64,000 bases of DNA from JAVBOO01 sp031550435 (GCA_031550435.1 JAVBOO010000015.1:1-64000); one strand, 5' to 3'; shown: positions 25,976 to 35,289, numbered from the stretch's first letter. Made by a program: numbers and translations. Notes: generated by a model not told the origin, from the sequence alone.

Positions 25976-26025
25976 GCATTATTCTCCCGCCGGCTGCCGG
26001 CATCTTAATAACAAAAGGAGAAACT

Positions 26026-28011
26026 ATGGAAAAATTTGAAGTCATATCAGATTTCAAGCCTACCGGCGACCAGCCGGAAGCTATACGCTCAATCTCCGAC
26101 GGATTCCGAAACGGCAAAAAGTTTCAGACTCTGCTCGGAGTTACGGGTTCGGGCAAAACATTCACAATGGCAAACATAATACAAGAATTACAGGTTCCGA
26201 CCATTGTCATAGCTCACAACAAAACACTCGCTGCTCAGCTTTACAGCGAGTTTAAGGAATTTTTCCCGAACAATTCCGTCGAGTACTTTGTAAGCTATTA
26301 TGACTACTATCAGCCGGAAGCGTATGTTCCGTCGTCGGATACTTATATAGAGAAGGATTCGTCAATAAACGATGAGATAGACAAGCTGCGGCATTCCGCA
26401 ACCGCCGCCCTCTCAGAGCGCAGAGATGTTATCATAATCGCGAGCGTCTCGTGTATTTATGGCTTGGGAGACCCGATTGACTATCAAAACATGGTTATAT
26501 CGCTTCGCCAAGGGGCACATAAGGATCGTGACGCTGTGCTGCGCAAGCTTGTCGAAATACAATATAACCGCAACGATATGAATTTCGACCGCGGTACTTT
26601 CCGCGTCAGGGGAGACGTTGTTGAAATCTTCCCGGCCTATTCCGACAGTCTCGCGTACCGTGTCGAATTTTTTGGAGACGAGATTGACCGGATTGCCGAA
26701 ATAGACGTTTTGACGGGAGAAATAATGTCGCTGCGCAATCATGTCTCGATTTTCCCCGCGTCTCATTATGTCACGCCGAAAGATAAGCTTGATGTAGCCC
26801 TAAAGCACATAGAAGAAGAAATGTTCGAGAGGGTCAGGGAGTTTAAATCCAGAGATTTATATATAGAAGCACAGCGTATTGCACAGAGAACAAACTATGA
26901 TATAGAAATGCTTCGCGAGATGGGATTCTGCTCCGGTATCGAAAACTATTCGAGACATTTGTCAGGCAGAACAGCCGGAGCGACTCCCGCAACGCTGCTC
27001 GACTATTTCCCTAAAGATTTCCTTTTTATAGTTGACGAGTCGCACGTTACGCTGCCGCAGGTCAGAGGAATGTATGAAGGCGACCGCTCAAGAAAAACAA
27101 CGCTTATCGACTACGGTTTCAGGCTTCCTTCGGCGCTGGACAACAGACCCCTGAAATTTAACGAGTTTGAGTCTAAAATAAACCAAATGCTTTTCGTGTC
27201 GGCAACTCCTTCTGTTTACGAGGCCGCTCATTCCGAGTTCACGGCAGAACAGATTATCCGTCCGACCGGGCTTTTGGATCCCGAAGTCACCGTGCGCCCG
27301 ACTAAGGGGCAAATCGACGACCTTGTGTCCGAAATGCACAAGACAATCGAAAACGGTCAGAAGGTTCTGGTTACGACACTTACAAAGAAAATGGCCGAGG
27401 ACTTAACAACCTATGTTAAAGAAATCGGAATAAAGGCAAAATATCTGCACTCCGACATAGAAACGCTGGAAAGAATCGAGATAATACGCGACCTCAGGCT
27501 TAACGTGTTTGACGTTCTGATCGGTATAAACCTGCTGAGAGAAGGTCTTGACATACCCGAAGTTTCACTGGTCGCCATACTCGATGCCGACAAGGAGGGC
27601 TTCTTGCGCTCCGAAACATCGCTGATACAGACCATAGGCAGGGCGGCAAGAAACAGAGACGGCCGGGTTGTCATGTACGCCGATAGGTATACGGATTCCA
27701 TGCAGAGGGCGATAAACGAGACGAACCGCCGCCGCGCCATACAGCAAAAATATAACGAAGATAACGGCATAACTCCGACAACGATAATCAAAAAGGTGAG
27801 AGAAATAATCTCAGCCGCGCCGGCAACAGAGGAACGTAAGAACAAGGGTCTCGAAAAGGATCCCGAGTCTATGGACAGGGATGAGCTGATAGCTCTCGCA
27901 AAAAAAATCGAAAAAGACATGCGAACAGCCGCCTCCGACCTGCAATTCGAACGCGCCGCAACGCTACGAGACGAAATGATAAAAGTAAAAAAAATGATCC
28001 AAAAGTACTAA
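26026..28011 (+). CDS. uvrB: Excinuclease ABC subunit UvrB
   Basis: 661 residues. Walker A GVTGSGKTFTMAN, the DNA-clamping beta-hairpin region YYDYYQPEAYVP, helicase motif DESHVTLPQ, motif V/VI INLLREGLDIPEVSL and QTIGRAARN, and the C-terminal UVR domain (AASDLQFERAATLRDEMIKVKK) that contacts UvrC. It verifies damage after UvrA loading. ATG has AAAGGAG upstream. Forms a pair with uvrA, separated by 211 bases of repeat sequence. Confidence 0.98.
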   Translation: MEKFEVISDFKPTGDQPEAIRSISDGFRNGKKFQTLLGVTGSGKTFTMANIIQELQVPTIVIAHNKTLAAQLYSEFKEFFPNNSVEYFVSYYDYYQPEAYVPSSDTYIEKDSSINDEIDKLRHSATAALSERRDVIIIASVSCIYGLGDPIDYQNMVISLRQGAHKDRDAVLRKLVEIQYNRNDMNFDRGTFRVRGDVVEIFPAYSDSLAYRVEFFGDEIDRIAEIDVLTGEIMSLRNHVSIFPASHYVTPKDKLDVALKHIEEEMFERVREFKSRDLYIEAQRIAQRTNYDIEMLREMGFCSGIENYSRHLSGRTAGATPATLLDYFPKDFLFIVDESHVTLPQVRGMYEGDRSRKTTLIDYGFRLPSALDNRPLKFNEFESKINQMLFVSATPSVYEAAHSEFTAEQIIRPTGLLDPEVTVRPTKGQIDDLVSEMHKTIENGQKVLVTTLTKKMAEDLTTYVKEIGIKAKYLHSDIETLERIEIIRDLRLNVFDVLIGINLLREGLDIPEVSLVAILDADKEGFLRSETSLIQTIGRAARNRDGRVVMYADRYTDSMQRAINETNRRRAIQQKYNEDNGITPTTIIKKVREIISAAPATEERKNKGLEKDPESMDRDELIALAKKIEKDMRTAASDLQFERAATLRDEMIKVKKMIQKY

Positions 28012-28012
28012 A

Positions 28013-28154
28013 AAGTGTTTAAAACCCCGTACGAAAGCCCGACAGGGCTTGAGCGAGCCGCAACGAATTTTAAAGCCCATGAAATGGGCTGTAAATTCTA
28101 GGCGGCAAGGGGGTTTTAAGCCGAGTAAAGAGTGTTTAAACCCCGTACGAAAGT
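28013..28154 (+). repeat. R2 repeat plus partial duplication between uvrB and uvrA
   Basis: 28013-28120 has AGTGTTTAAAACCCCGTACG, hairpin AGCCC-GACA-GGGCT, GAGCGAGCCGC, a second hairpin CCCAT-GAA-ATGGG, GGCGGCAAGG and GGGTTTTAA, the R2 order with changed stems. The start (GTGTTTAAACCCCGTACGAA) is repeated at 28132-28151. Confidence 0.55.
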
Positions 28155-28222
28155 TTTATCCGCAACACACGGCCGAAAAAGTCGCGAAGATTTTTTCGGC
28201 ACTTTATTCACAGGAGAACGTT

Positions 28223-31057
28223 ATGTCCCACGACAAAATTATTATTAAAGGCGCACGAGAAAATAATCTGAAAAATATTAATCTGGAGATACCGAGAAAC
28301 AAGCTTGTTGTCTTTACCGGCGTTTCGGGCTCGGGAAAATCATCGCTTGCGTTTGAGACTATATACGCCGAAGGTCAAAGACGCTATGTCGAGTCCCTTT
28401 CCGCTTACGCAAGACAGTTTCTCGGTCAAATGGAAAAACCCGATGTTGATTCGATCGAGGGGCTTTCGCCTGCTATCTCGATCGACCAGAAAACGACTAA
28501 CCACAATCCGCGTTCAACCGTCGGAACCGTTACCGAGGTTTACGATTATTTAAGACTCTTATTCGCGCGTATCGGCATTCCTCATTGCCACATCTGCGGC
28601 AAGGAAATCAAGAGGCAAACGGTAGACCAGATTGTCGATAAAGTGCTTGCTTTGCCCGAAGGCACTAAAATTCAGCTTTTGGCTCCCGTTGTCAGAGGCA
28701 GAAAAGGCGAACACACAAAACTGCTTGACGACGCTAAGAAAAGCGGCTTCGTAAGAGCGCGCGTTGACGGAAGCATATATGAGCTGACCGAAGAAATCAA
28801 ACTCGAAAAAAACAAAAAGCATACTATTGAAATCGTCATTGACAGACTGGTTATCCGCGACGGTATCCAAAAAAGGCTCACGGAATCCATTGAAACCGTT
28901 ATGCATCTGTCAAACGGACTGTTAACCGTCAATACAGACGGATCCGAAGACGTAACATACAGCCTCAATTTTTCTTGTCCCGACTGCGGCATCAGCCTTT
29001 CTGAGGTCGAGCCAAGAATGTTTTCTTTTAACAACCCGTCCGGGGCCTGCCCGGACTGCACGGGACTCGGCTTCCAGATGAAGTTCGACGTTGACCTGAT
29101 TATACCGAATAAGGAGCTCAGCATCGGCGAAGGAGCGATCAACTGCCCGGGCTGGAATTCGCTCAATTCGGAAAACAGCATGAGCAGAACATTTTTTACG
29201 GCTCTTGCCGAACGCTACGATTTCAGCCTGGAAACTCCTTACAAAGATTTGAACGAGACAGCGACCAAGGCCATACTTTACGGAACAAACGGAGAAAAGC
29301 TGAATACTAAATTTATCGACTCACAGGGGCGCGAAAGAGTTTACCCCTATGCGTTTGAAGGCATAATACCCGGGCTTTACAGACGTTATAAAGAAACAAG
29401 CTCAGACTATATGAAGGGCGAATACGAACAGCTGATGACAAACACCGACTGCCCGTCCTGCAAGGGAAAACGCCTTAAACCCGAAATTCTGGCGATAACC
29501 GTGAACGATAAAAACATTGCGGATATAACAGCCATGACGGTCACAAAACTCAGAGATTTCTTTCTGAACTTAAGGACGACCGAAACCGAAGCTATGATAG
29601 CATCTCAAATTTTAAAGGAAATCAACGCCAGAGCCGGCTTCCTTGTGGATGTCGGGCTTGATTACCTGACGCTTTCGAGAACGGCGAGCACTCTTTCGGG
29701 CGGAGAAGCCCAGAGAATACGGCTAGCGACCCAAATAGGCTCGGGGCTTGTCGGAGTTGTGTATATTTTGGACGAGCCAAGCATCGGACTGCATCAGCGC
29801 GACAACGACAGACTGCTGAAAACTCTTATGAACCTCCGCGATATCGGAAACACGCTTATAGTCGTCGAACATGATAACGATACGATGCTGGCGTCCGACC
29901 ACATAGTCGATATCGGCCCAAACGCGGGAATCAACGGCGGCGAGGTCGTATTCTCCGGCGATGTAAAAGATTTGCTGAACTGTGAAAAGTCTCTGACAGG
30001 CGATTATTTGAGCGGTAGAAAGCAAATCGAAGTCCCGAAGCAGCGGCGCGCTTTAAACAGCGAGTACCTTGAAATCCTCGGAGCGCAGGAAAATAACCTT
30101 AAGGACGTAGACGTGAAAATACCTTTGGGACTTTTCACCTGTGTAACGGGAGTTTCCGGCTCGGGCAAGAGCTCGCTTATAAACGAGATACTCTATAAGC
30201 GCCTTGCAAGAGACCTCAACAAAGCAAAGACAAAACCGGGCAAACACAGGGACATGCTCGGCATCGAAAAGCTTGATAAGATAATCGATATCGACCAGTC
30301 CCCCATCGGCAGAACTCCCCGCTCGAATCCTGCGACATATACCGGCCTTTTCGACCTGATACGCGATATATTTTCACAAACACCCGAAGCTAAAATCAGG
30401 GGCTACCAAAAAGGGCGTTTCAGCTTCAACGTTAAGGGCGGGCGCTGCGAGGCCTGCTCCGGAGACGGCATTATAAAAATCGAGATGCATTTCCTGCCGG
30501 ACGTATACGTTCCCTGCGAGGTTTGCCACGGCAAACGGTATAACAGGGAAACGTTAGAGGTCAAGTTCAAGGGCAAAAACATTTCCGAAGTTTTGGATAT
30601 GACAGTCGAAGAAGGCGTGGAATTCTTTGAAAACCTGCCGAGGCTTCGAGAAAAAATCAAAACAATGTATGATGTCGGGCTTTCGTATATAAAGCTCGGG
30701 CAGCCGTCCACGACACTTTCGGGCGGTGAGGCGCAAAGGGTTAAGCTCGCGACGGAGCTTAGCAGAAGGAGCACGGGAAGAACGCTGTATGTTTTGGACG
30801 AGCCTACCACCGGTCTGCACTCGGCAGACGTGCACAAGCTCGTGGATATACTTCAGCTTTTGGCTCAAGGCGGGAATACCGTCGTCGTAATCGAGCATAA
30901 TCTCGACGTTATCAAGACTGCGGACTATGTTATAGACCTCGGGCCGGAAGGCGGAGACCGCGGCGGTTCGATAATTGCCACCGGCACACCCGAAGACATA
31001 ACAAAAGCAAAAAAATCATATACCGGGAAGTATCTTAAGGATATATTAAAAGTCTAG
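28223..31057 (+). CDS. uvrA: Excinuclease ABC subunit UvrA
   Basis: 944 residues, normal for UvrA. Two ABC ATPase modules: Walker A GVSGSGKSSLAFET and GVSGSGKSSLINE; signatures LSGGEAQRIRLA and LSGGEAQRVKLA. Zinc modules: CHICGKEI with CPDCGISL...CPDCTGLG, CPSCKGKRL, and CEACSGDGII with CEVCHGKRY. It is the damage sensor of nucleotide excision repair. The start ATG at 28223 (SHDKIIIKGARENNLKNI) has CAGGAGAA upstream; the long upstream open frame is repeat DNA. Confidence 0.98.
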   Translation: MSHDKIIIKGARENNLKNINLEIPRNKLVVFTGVSGSGKSSLAFETIYAEGQRRYVESLSAYARQFLGQMEKPDVDSIEGLSPAISIDQKTTNHNPRSTVGTVTEVYDYLRLLFARIGIPHCHICGKEIKRQTVDQIVDKVLALPEGTKIQLLAPVVRGRKGEHTKLLDDAKKSGFVRARVDGSIYELTEEIKLEKNKKHTIEIVIDRLVIRDGIQKRLTESIETVMHLSNGLLTVNTDGSEDVTYSLNFSCPDCGISLSEVEPRMFSFNNPSGACPDCTGLGFQMKFDVDLIIPNKELSIGEGAINCPGWNSLNSENSMSRTFFTALAERYDFSLETPYKDLNETATKAILYGTNGEKLNTKFIDSQGRERVYPYAFEGIIPGLYRRYKETSSDYMKGEYEQLMTNTDCPSCKGKRLKPEILAITVNDKNIADITAMTVTKLRDFFLNLRTTETEAMIASQILKEINARAGFLVDVGLDYLTLSRTASTLSGGEAQRIRLATQIGSGLVGVVYILDEPSIGLHQRDNDRLLKTLMNLRDIGNTLIVVEHDNDTMLASDHIVDIGPNAGINGGEVVFSGDVKDLLNCEKSLTGDYLSGRKQIEVPKQRRALNSEYLEILGAQENNLKDVDVKIPLGLFTCVTGVSGSGKSSLINEILYKRLARDLNKAKTKPGKHRDMLGIEKLDKIIDIDQSPIGRTPRSNPATYTGLFDLIRDIFSQTPEAKIRGYQKGRFSFNVKGGRCEACSGDGIIKIEMHFLPDVYVPCEVCHGKRYNRETLEVKFKGKNISEVLDMTVEEGVEFFENLPRLREKIKTMYDVGLSYIKLGQPSTTLSGGEAQRVKLATELSRRSTGRTLYVLDEPTTGLHSADVHKLVDILQLLAQGGNTVVVIEHNLDVIKTADYVIDLGPEGGDRGGSIIATGTPEDITKAKKSYTGKYLKDILKV

Positions 31058-31059
31058 AT

Positions 31060-31206
31060 GTGCTGATTTAATCGAACGGTTGCGCCCGCAAGGGACAACC
31101 GCAAGCATCCCGCTCCGCACAAAGGCCGTATAACGGCCGCTTAGGACGGGGATGCGCTGATTAAATCATCCGCGTACCCGTCCAAAGTCAATTAATCATC
31201 GTTTAC
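31060..31206 (+). repeat. R1 repeat, full-length forward copy
   Basis: TGCTGATTTAATCGAACGG, then GCGCCCGCAAGGGACAACCG, CAAGCATCCCGCTCCGCAC, hairpin GGCCGT-ATAA-CGGCC, GATGCGCTGATTAAATCA, and end GTCCAAAGTCAATTAATCAT/CGTTTAC. Over about 80 bases it is nearly identical to the copy at 57299-57448. Confidence 0.8.
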
Positions 31207-31223
31207 CCGGAGGAGCAGCTTTG

Positions 31224-31778
31224 ATGGATAAAGAAATTATAGCCCTTGAGCAGGAAAAATGGCAGGACTGTTGCCTGGAATTTCACTATATATCCCACAA
31301 CTATTATGATGTCGAAATAAATAATTCAAACGACGGCTTTAATGTGTCCTTCAGCAAAAAAGCGTTTGAAACGCCGTATGAAAAAATGCCCGATAAAAGC
31401 GATAAACTGTTTCAGCCGTGGTGGGACGAAATTAAAGCATGGGGTATTATCGAAAACGGGCGCTTGATTGCCGTTATCGAAACCGCTGTCGAGGACTGGA
31501 GCAACAGGCTTCGCGTAACCGAGCTGTGGGTTGATGATGCGTACCGCCGACAAGGCATAGGAACAGCATTGATGAATATTGCTTTGAAACGTGCGAAAGA
31601 AGAGAAGCGGCGCGTGTTGATGCTCGAAACACAGTCATGCAATGAGCCGGCCGTCAACTTTTACCTTTCGTACGGATTTTCACTCATCGGGTTCGATTCC
31701 TGCGCTTACCGAAACGATGATACAACACGCAGGGAAGTCCGTATGGAGTTGGGGATCTTTTTGGAACCCTCACACTGA
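31224..31778 (+). CDS. GNAT N-acetyltransferase resembling streptothricin acetyltransferases
   Basis: 184 residues. The acetyl-CoA P-loop is RRQGIGTALM (near residue 111). The beta strand VTELWVDDAYR precedes it, and the motif LMLETQSCNEPAVNFYLSYGFSLIGFDSCAY matches the C-terminal pattern LMLETQ...A..FY...GF..G.D...Y of SatA/Nat-type enzymes. The substrate is not known; an antibiotic-modifying role is possible but unproven. ATG at 31224 is preceded by GGAGGAG. Confidence 0.8.
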   Translation: MDKEIIALEQEKWQDCCLEFHYISHNYYDVEINNSNDGFNVSFSKKAFETPYEKMPDKSDKLFQPWWDEIKAWGIIENGRLIAVIETAVEDWSNRLRVTELWVDDAYRRQGIGTALMNIALKRAKEEKRRVLMLETQSCNEPAVNFYLSYGFSLIGFDSCAYRNDDTTRREVRMELGIFLEPSH

Positions 31779-31803
31779 GCAAAAATAATTTTAACGGAGT
31801 GAT

Positions 31804-32304
31804 ATGAGTATGGACAAAACAGTTTCGATTGCCGGCGAAAAAATCACCTTAAATTCAATGACTAAAGAGTATTGGCACACATATTATGAAAATTATGTTC
31901 CGGATCCTATGATGGACTCAACTCCGTACGTATACGACAAGGATAATGCCGAAAAGAGTTATTTCGCGAGAGTAAGCGATCCGACAAGGTTATACTTTTC
32001 TATAATGCTTGACAACAACGTTATCGGAAATATCTATCTTAAACATATTGACGAATCAAAAATGCGGGCAGATTTCGGAATTGCTTTGACAAACGACTCT
32101 GTCAAAGGAAAAGGATACGGTACCGAAGCGGTTAAGTTATTGCTGAATTACGCTTTTAGGAGCTTGGGTCTGAATTCGATCACGGCCGATTCCGTACTTC
32201 GTAACGCTCGAAGTCAACATATGCTTGAAAAACTCGGATTCAATTATACACATGAGGACTCGGTTTTTAAATACTATATAATAGAAAAAAACGGAATGTA
32301 TTGA
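31804..32304 (+). CDS. GNAT N-acetyltransferase, RimJ/RimL-like
   Basis: 166 residues. N-terminal strand FVSIAGEKITLNSMTKEYW-like region, acetyl-CoA binding GKGYGTEAVKLLLNYAF, and the RimJ-like LGLNSITADSVLRNARSQHMLEKLGF. Such enzymes acetylate ribosomal protein N-termini or small amines; substrate unknown. SD ACGGAGTG before the ATG; 25 bases after the previous GNAT gene, so probably one operon. Its TGA lies inside the first bases of an R4 element. Confidence 0.82.
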   Translation: MSMDKTVSIAGEKITLNSMTKEYWHTYYENYVPDPMMDSTPYVYDKDNAEKSYFARVSDPTRLYFSIMLDNNVIGNIYLKHIDESKMRADFGIALTNDSVKGKGYGTEAVKLLLNYAFRSLGLNSITADSVLRNARSQHMLEKLGFNYTHEDSVFKYYIIEKNGMY

Positions 32305-32376
32305 GGCGACAATTAGACCATTCGCTAAACTTGTCGCCTCAATCCCCCTTAGGCCACAGGGCCGGTATAAGGGGGT
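32300..32376 (-). repeat. R4 double-hairpin element overlapping the GNAT stop codon
   Basis: Reads TTGAGGCGACAA...TTGTCGCCTCAA and then CCCCCTTA...GGCC/GGCC...TAAGGGGG. Reverse orientation relative to the copies at 21365 and 59019. The GNAT gene's TGA is the TGA of TTGAGG. Confidence 0.75.
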
Positions 32377-32442
32377 ATTTAAACCGCATGGTTTAATCGG
32401 GGGATCAATAATAACCGTTCCCTTGTCCGGTTATTTTCAGAC

Positions 32443-32648
32443 ATACAGTCGTTTAAGACAATATCAGTCTTAAACGACTGTATGGCGTCGGGCGTTAAAT
32501 TCAAAACCGCTCAAGCTTCGCTTGGACGGTTTTGAATTTAACTGACTATAAAATATAACGCGGGTTGCATTATATCTTATTGCCGAAGTAATGCAAGCGC
32601 AGATATAGTCTTTTAAGCCAAAAAATGCCGCAAATGCGGCATTTTTTT
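32443..32648. repeat. Three successive palindromes in the convergent 403-base gap (last one a terminator)
   Basis: The gap 32305-32707 holds no gene. After R4 come: R5 with perfect 17-bp arms (32443-32459 / 32467-32483, GTCGTTTAAGAC core); a hairpin AAATTCAAAACCG (32497-32509) / CGGTTTTGAATTT (32527-32539) with CAAGC-TTC-GCTTG inside; and AAAAATGCCGC-AAAT-GCGGCATTTTTTT (32621-32648), a good terminator on both strands. R3-like bases (TTGCCGAAGTAATGC) lie at 32580-32595. Confidence 0.7.
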
Positions 32649-32707
32649 ATACAACAATATGTTTAGTTGTTAAGCCAAGAACGCATAAAAACGACTGTAT
32701 CGTTCTT

Positions 32708-33526
32708 TTATGCCGTCTTGTACTTCTTCTCCAAAGCGCACATCCAATACCCCAACGCGATACCGGCCGCGCACAGTACCACACAAATAAGGGTACCCGG
32801 GCTTAAATAGTTGTAATTACGCGGTATTATCATAACGGTCGAAGCAAAAACCAGCCCCAATATGCCGTGAAAAAGTGATGCATAGGCTCTCTTGAAAACA
32901 ACGTCCACAAGTTTTGAAAGCAGTAACACAGACAAAACCGCTCCAACTCCGATGGGGATTATCACCATAAAATCAAGTTCTTTGATTCCGTCGGCCATAT
33001 CCTTATACATTCCCATATATACAAGAAAATTAGACGGGCTGAGTCCGGGGACAATAATACCGAGACCTATAAGCGCGCCGGCAATTATCCATGTGGCAAA
33101 ATTTTGGGGAACATTTCCGCCAAAAAGCCTTTCACCGTAAAGCATAAATACAAAACTGATAAAAAATGCCGCAACAAGTATCACAATATGATTCGACTGC
33201 CGGCCATTCTTTCCCGCTTGTCTCCAAAGCGCCGGTACAGTACCGAGTATACAGCCTACGAACAACCAGAGAATCTGAGCTTCATATGCTCCCAAGAAAA
33301 AGCTGACAACAAACGAAAACAAAAATATGCCTGTTATTCCGCCAAGCCCAAGCGGGATGAAAAAAAGTACATTTTTCTTGAAATCCCGCGTAATATGAGC
33401 AAGAAAAGATATGATACGCTCATACACGCCAAATACCGCCGCTAAAGCTCCTCCGCTGACGCCCGGAAGAATAAACCCGGAACCGATAAAAATCCCTTTT
33501 ACAAATCGCAAAACCCAATCAACCAT
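32708..33526 (-). CDS. DUF368 (PopT-type) membrane protein, probable undecaprenyl-phosphate translocase
   Basis: About 272 residues, eight or so membrane helices. The two family motifs are present: ILPGVSGGALA near the N-terminus and the internal-repeat partner GIIVPGLSPSNFLVYMGMY. DUF368 proteins (PopT) recycle the C55-P lipid carrier across the membrane for cell-wall synthesis; this is from family knowledge. The start at 33526 has AGAGGGTG upstream; the longer frame is not supported. Confidence 0.87.
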   Translation of the reverse strand: MVDWVLRFVKGIFIGSGFILPGVSGGALAAVFGVYERIISFLAHITRDFKKNVLFFIPLGLGGITGIFLFSFVVSFFLGAYEAQILWLFVGCILGTVPALWRQAGKNGRQSNHIVILVAAFFISFVFMLYGERLFGGNVPQNFATWIIAGALIGLGIIVPGLSPSNFLVYMGMYKDMADGIKELDFMVIIPIGVGAVLSVLLLSKLVDVVFKRAYASLFHGILGLVFASTVMIIPRNYNYLSPGTLICVVLCAAGIALGYWMCALEKKYKTA

Positions 33527-33609
33527 GATACACCCTCTGCCATCTATGTATTGTCGCCTTACGGGCGCCGCGTTAAACCAAAGCGGCCGGTACAAGTACC
33601 GGCGTAAGT

Positions 33610-33707
33610 ACTATATGCGGTATTTAACTTCCGCGGTAACAATCTAACGGTTTCGACCGCAAGGAACAACCGCAAGCGGGTTTAGTGCGCAATTTTCAAC
33701 ACTTACC
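33610..33707. repeat. Mosaic of R3, R1 and R2 fragments
   Basis: 33612-33640 is an R3 end (GCGGTATTTAACTTCCGCGG, TAACA). 33649-33679 is R1 interior (ACGGTTTCGACCGCAAGGAA, CAACCGCAAGC). 33686-33707 is an R2 end (GTGCGCAATTTTCAACACTT). Three families are abutted in under 100 bases at the break point of a transposase gene. Confidence 0.6.
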
Positions 33708-33947
33708 CGCAACATTTTCAACCATAAACCGTTCAAATAGTCTGCCTGAAAGGTTCTCCATAAATTTCAAAATAAGACACATTGTGAGCCGTGAAACGGT
33801 ATACCCGGCCGCGCCAAGCTCCTTTTCTTCAAGCTTTACGGAGTTTGTTAAAAAGTTGAAATCTATTATTCTCTTAAGCTTTCGATAAGGATGATCTTTT
33901 GCAACGAGGCTTTCTACGCTTATCATTTCCAATTGACCGATTTTCAT
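33696..33947 (-). pseudogene. N-terminal remnant of an IS1182-type transposase
   Basis: 83 residues with good initiation (AAAAGGTGAACCC before ATG). It has the family N-terminus: SVESLVAKDHPYRKLKRIIDF, then LTMCLILKFMENLSGRLFERFMVENVAGK. Intact proteins continue with WFCGF and a DDE domain, absent here. The stop codon (TGT TGA) is made by the R2 sequence GTGTTGA, so the gene is cut exactly at the repeat junction near 33707. Confidence 0.7.
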
Positions 33948-33993
33948 GGGTTCACCTTTTTATTTCCATTATATAATTTTTTTGTGCGCTTGG

Positions 33994-34413
33994 CTATTTT
34001 TCAGCACGCCCAAGCAACGTAATTATCAAAATGACGATGATTACCATTTCTGTAACAAGACCATCCGGGTAAAGTAGCGACCTTCCTAATATGATTAAAC
34101 GGTCGCTTATGTCTATCTTATATACTGTTAAAGCAATGTAAGAATCATAAAGATATTTTGATAATCTAATAGCAAGGTAAACTACGGAAGCACCAATAAT
34201 AATACCCCTTTTTGTGTGATTATTAACTTTGGTAGATAACAACGCAAAAAAGCAGGTAAATATGATAATCAGGCTGCTCCAAAACATCGTAGAAATAAAA
34301 GTTGCATTGAAAGCAGTAAATGGATTTTGCTTTACTAGAATAAAGCCTGCTGTCATCGAAACTATGTATAGAATAACGACAACAATAGTGAATGTTTTCA
34401 AAAACTTTACCAT
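33994..34413 (-). CDS. Hypothetical four-helix membrane protein
   Basis: About 139 residues with four hydrophobic segments: FLKTFTIVVVILYIVSMTAGF, FISTMFWSSLIIIFTCFFALL, GIIIGASVVYLAIRL, and MVIIVILIITLLG. ATG at 34413 has GAAGGTGAG upstream. I do not recognise the family. The IS630 element ends 27 bases upstream of its start, so its original promoter has probably been displaced. Confidence 0.65.
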   Translation of the reverse strand: MVKFLKTFTIVVVILYIVSMTAGFILVKQNPFTAFNATFISTMFWSSLIIIFTCFFALLSTKVNNHTKRGIIIGASVVYLAIRLSKYLYDSYIALTVYKIDISDRLIILGRSLLYPDGLVTEMVIIVILIITLLGRAEK

Positions 34414-34496
34414 ATTGCTCACCTTCCATCTCAATAGATATAGTCATTTAAATTAAAAACAGTCCATCAAAGCATCGTCAAAAGAAGCAAAGTTTT

Positions 34497-34964
34497 TCAA
34501 TATTTTCGAAGCCTAGCCTTCAACCAAGCCCAAAAGTTTTCAATCGGATTGAGGTCAGGTGAATAAGGTGGCAAGAATACCAAAACACATTCTGCTTTTT
34601 TAGCCAGTTCAAAAAGTCTCTTCTTTCGATGGAACGTAGCATTGTTCATAATTGCAACCGAATGTTTAGGGATTGAAGCTAAAAACTCATGCTCAAACCA
34701 GTATTCAAAAAGAATACAGTCAGTTGTGCCGTTGTATGTCATGGGAGCTATTATGGTGTCGCAGTTTTTTGCTGCGACAATATTGATGCGTTTGTATTTC
34801 TTTCCACTTATCGTTTCTGAAACAGGTATACCACGCGGTGCATAACCGTATTCTCGATATAGATAGCTCTCCAATCCACACTCGTCGATGTAATAACGCC
34901 TGTGTTGTGGATAACTATCTATGATTTCGATGAATTCTGCACGTTTTGCCTCGGATTTTTCCAC
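34497..34964 (-). pseudogene. IS630 transposase orfB (DDE domain), catalytic Asp replaced
   Basis: 155 residues, GTG start, but homology runs back upstream to the A8 tract (TVSYVEKSEAKRAEF). DDE motifs: first Asp YYIDECGLE; second site AIMNNATFHR where the family has MDNAxFH, so Asp is Asn (codon AAC); Glu in LPPYSPDLNPIENFWAWLK. Loss of the middle Asp should abolish transposition. Confidence 0.75.
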
Positions 34965-34968
34965 ATAA

Positions 34969-35289
34969 CTAACCGTTTTTTTTACGCGTGATGCCTAACC
35001 GCTTGAACGCATAAAATATTGCTTGCGGTGTGCAGTTAAATACCTCGGCAATCTCAGCCAAGAAACTATCCGGATGGTCGTTTATGTAGACTACTAAGCG
35101 GTCGGGGCTAATCTTCGAGCACTTCCTTGGATGAGGACGATGCTGTAAGCTACCGGTTTCCGCCCTTAGTTTCTTCCACTCCTTTATCGTGGTCGTTCCT
35201 ACTTCGTACTTCTCCGATGTTTCTTTAATTGTATGCCCTTTGTCGAGATAGTTCATTACTTTTTTTCGTATATCTTCGCTATATCTCAT
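34969..35289 (-). CDS. IS630 transposase orfA (helix-turn-helix domain)
   Basis: 106 residues: MRYSEDIRKKVMNYLDKGH, ETSEKYEVGTTTIKEWKKLR (first HTH), and a second winged-helix part ending FYAFKRLGITRKKNG at the stop. At 34976-34983 eight A residues (minus strand) let one-base slippage join it to orfB as ITRKK-TVSYVEKSE. Either programmed slippage or a frameshift mutation. Confidence 0.75.
   Translation of the reverse strand: MRYSEDIRKKVMNYLDKGHTIKETSEKYEVGTTTIKEWKKLRAETGSLQHRPHPRKCSKISPDRLVVYINDHPDSFLAEIAEVFNCTPQAIFYAFKRLGITRKKNG

Noticed and set aside
28049..28222. A 58-residue N-terminal extension of UvrA
   Set aside because: It is R2 repeat sequence that happens to be open; the ATG at 28223 has the ribosome site and family N-terminus.
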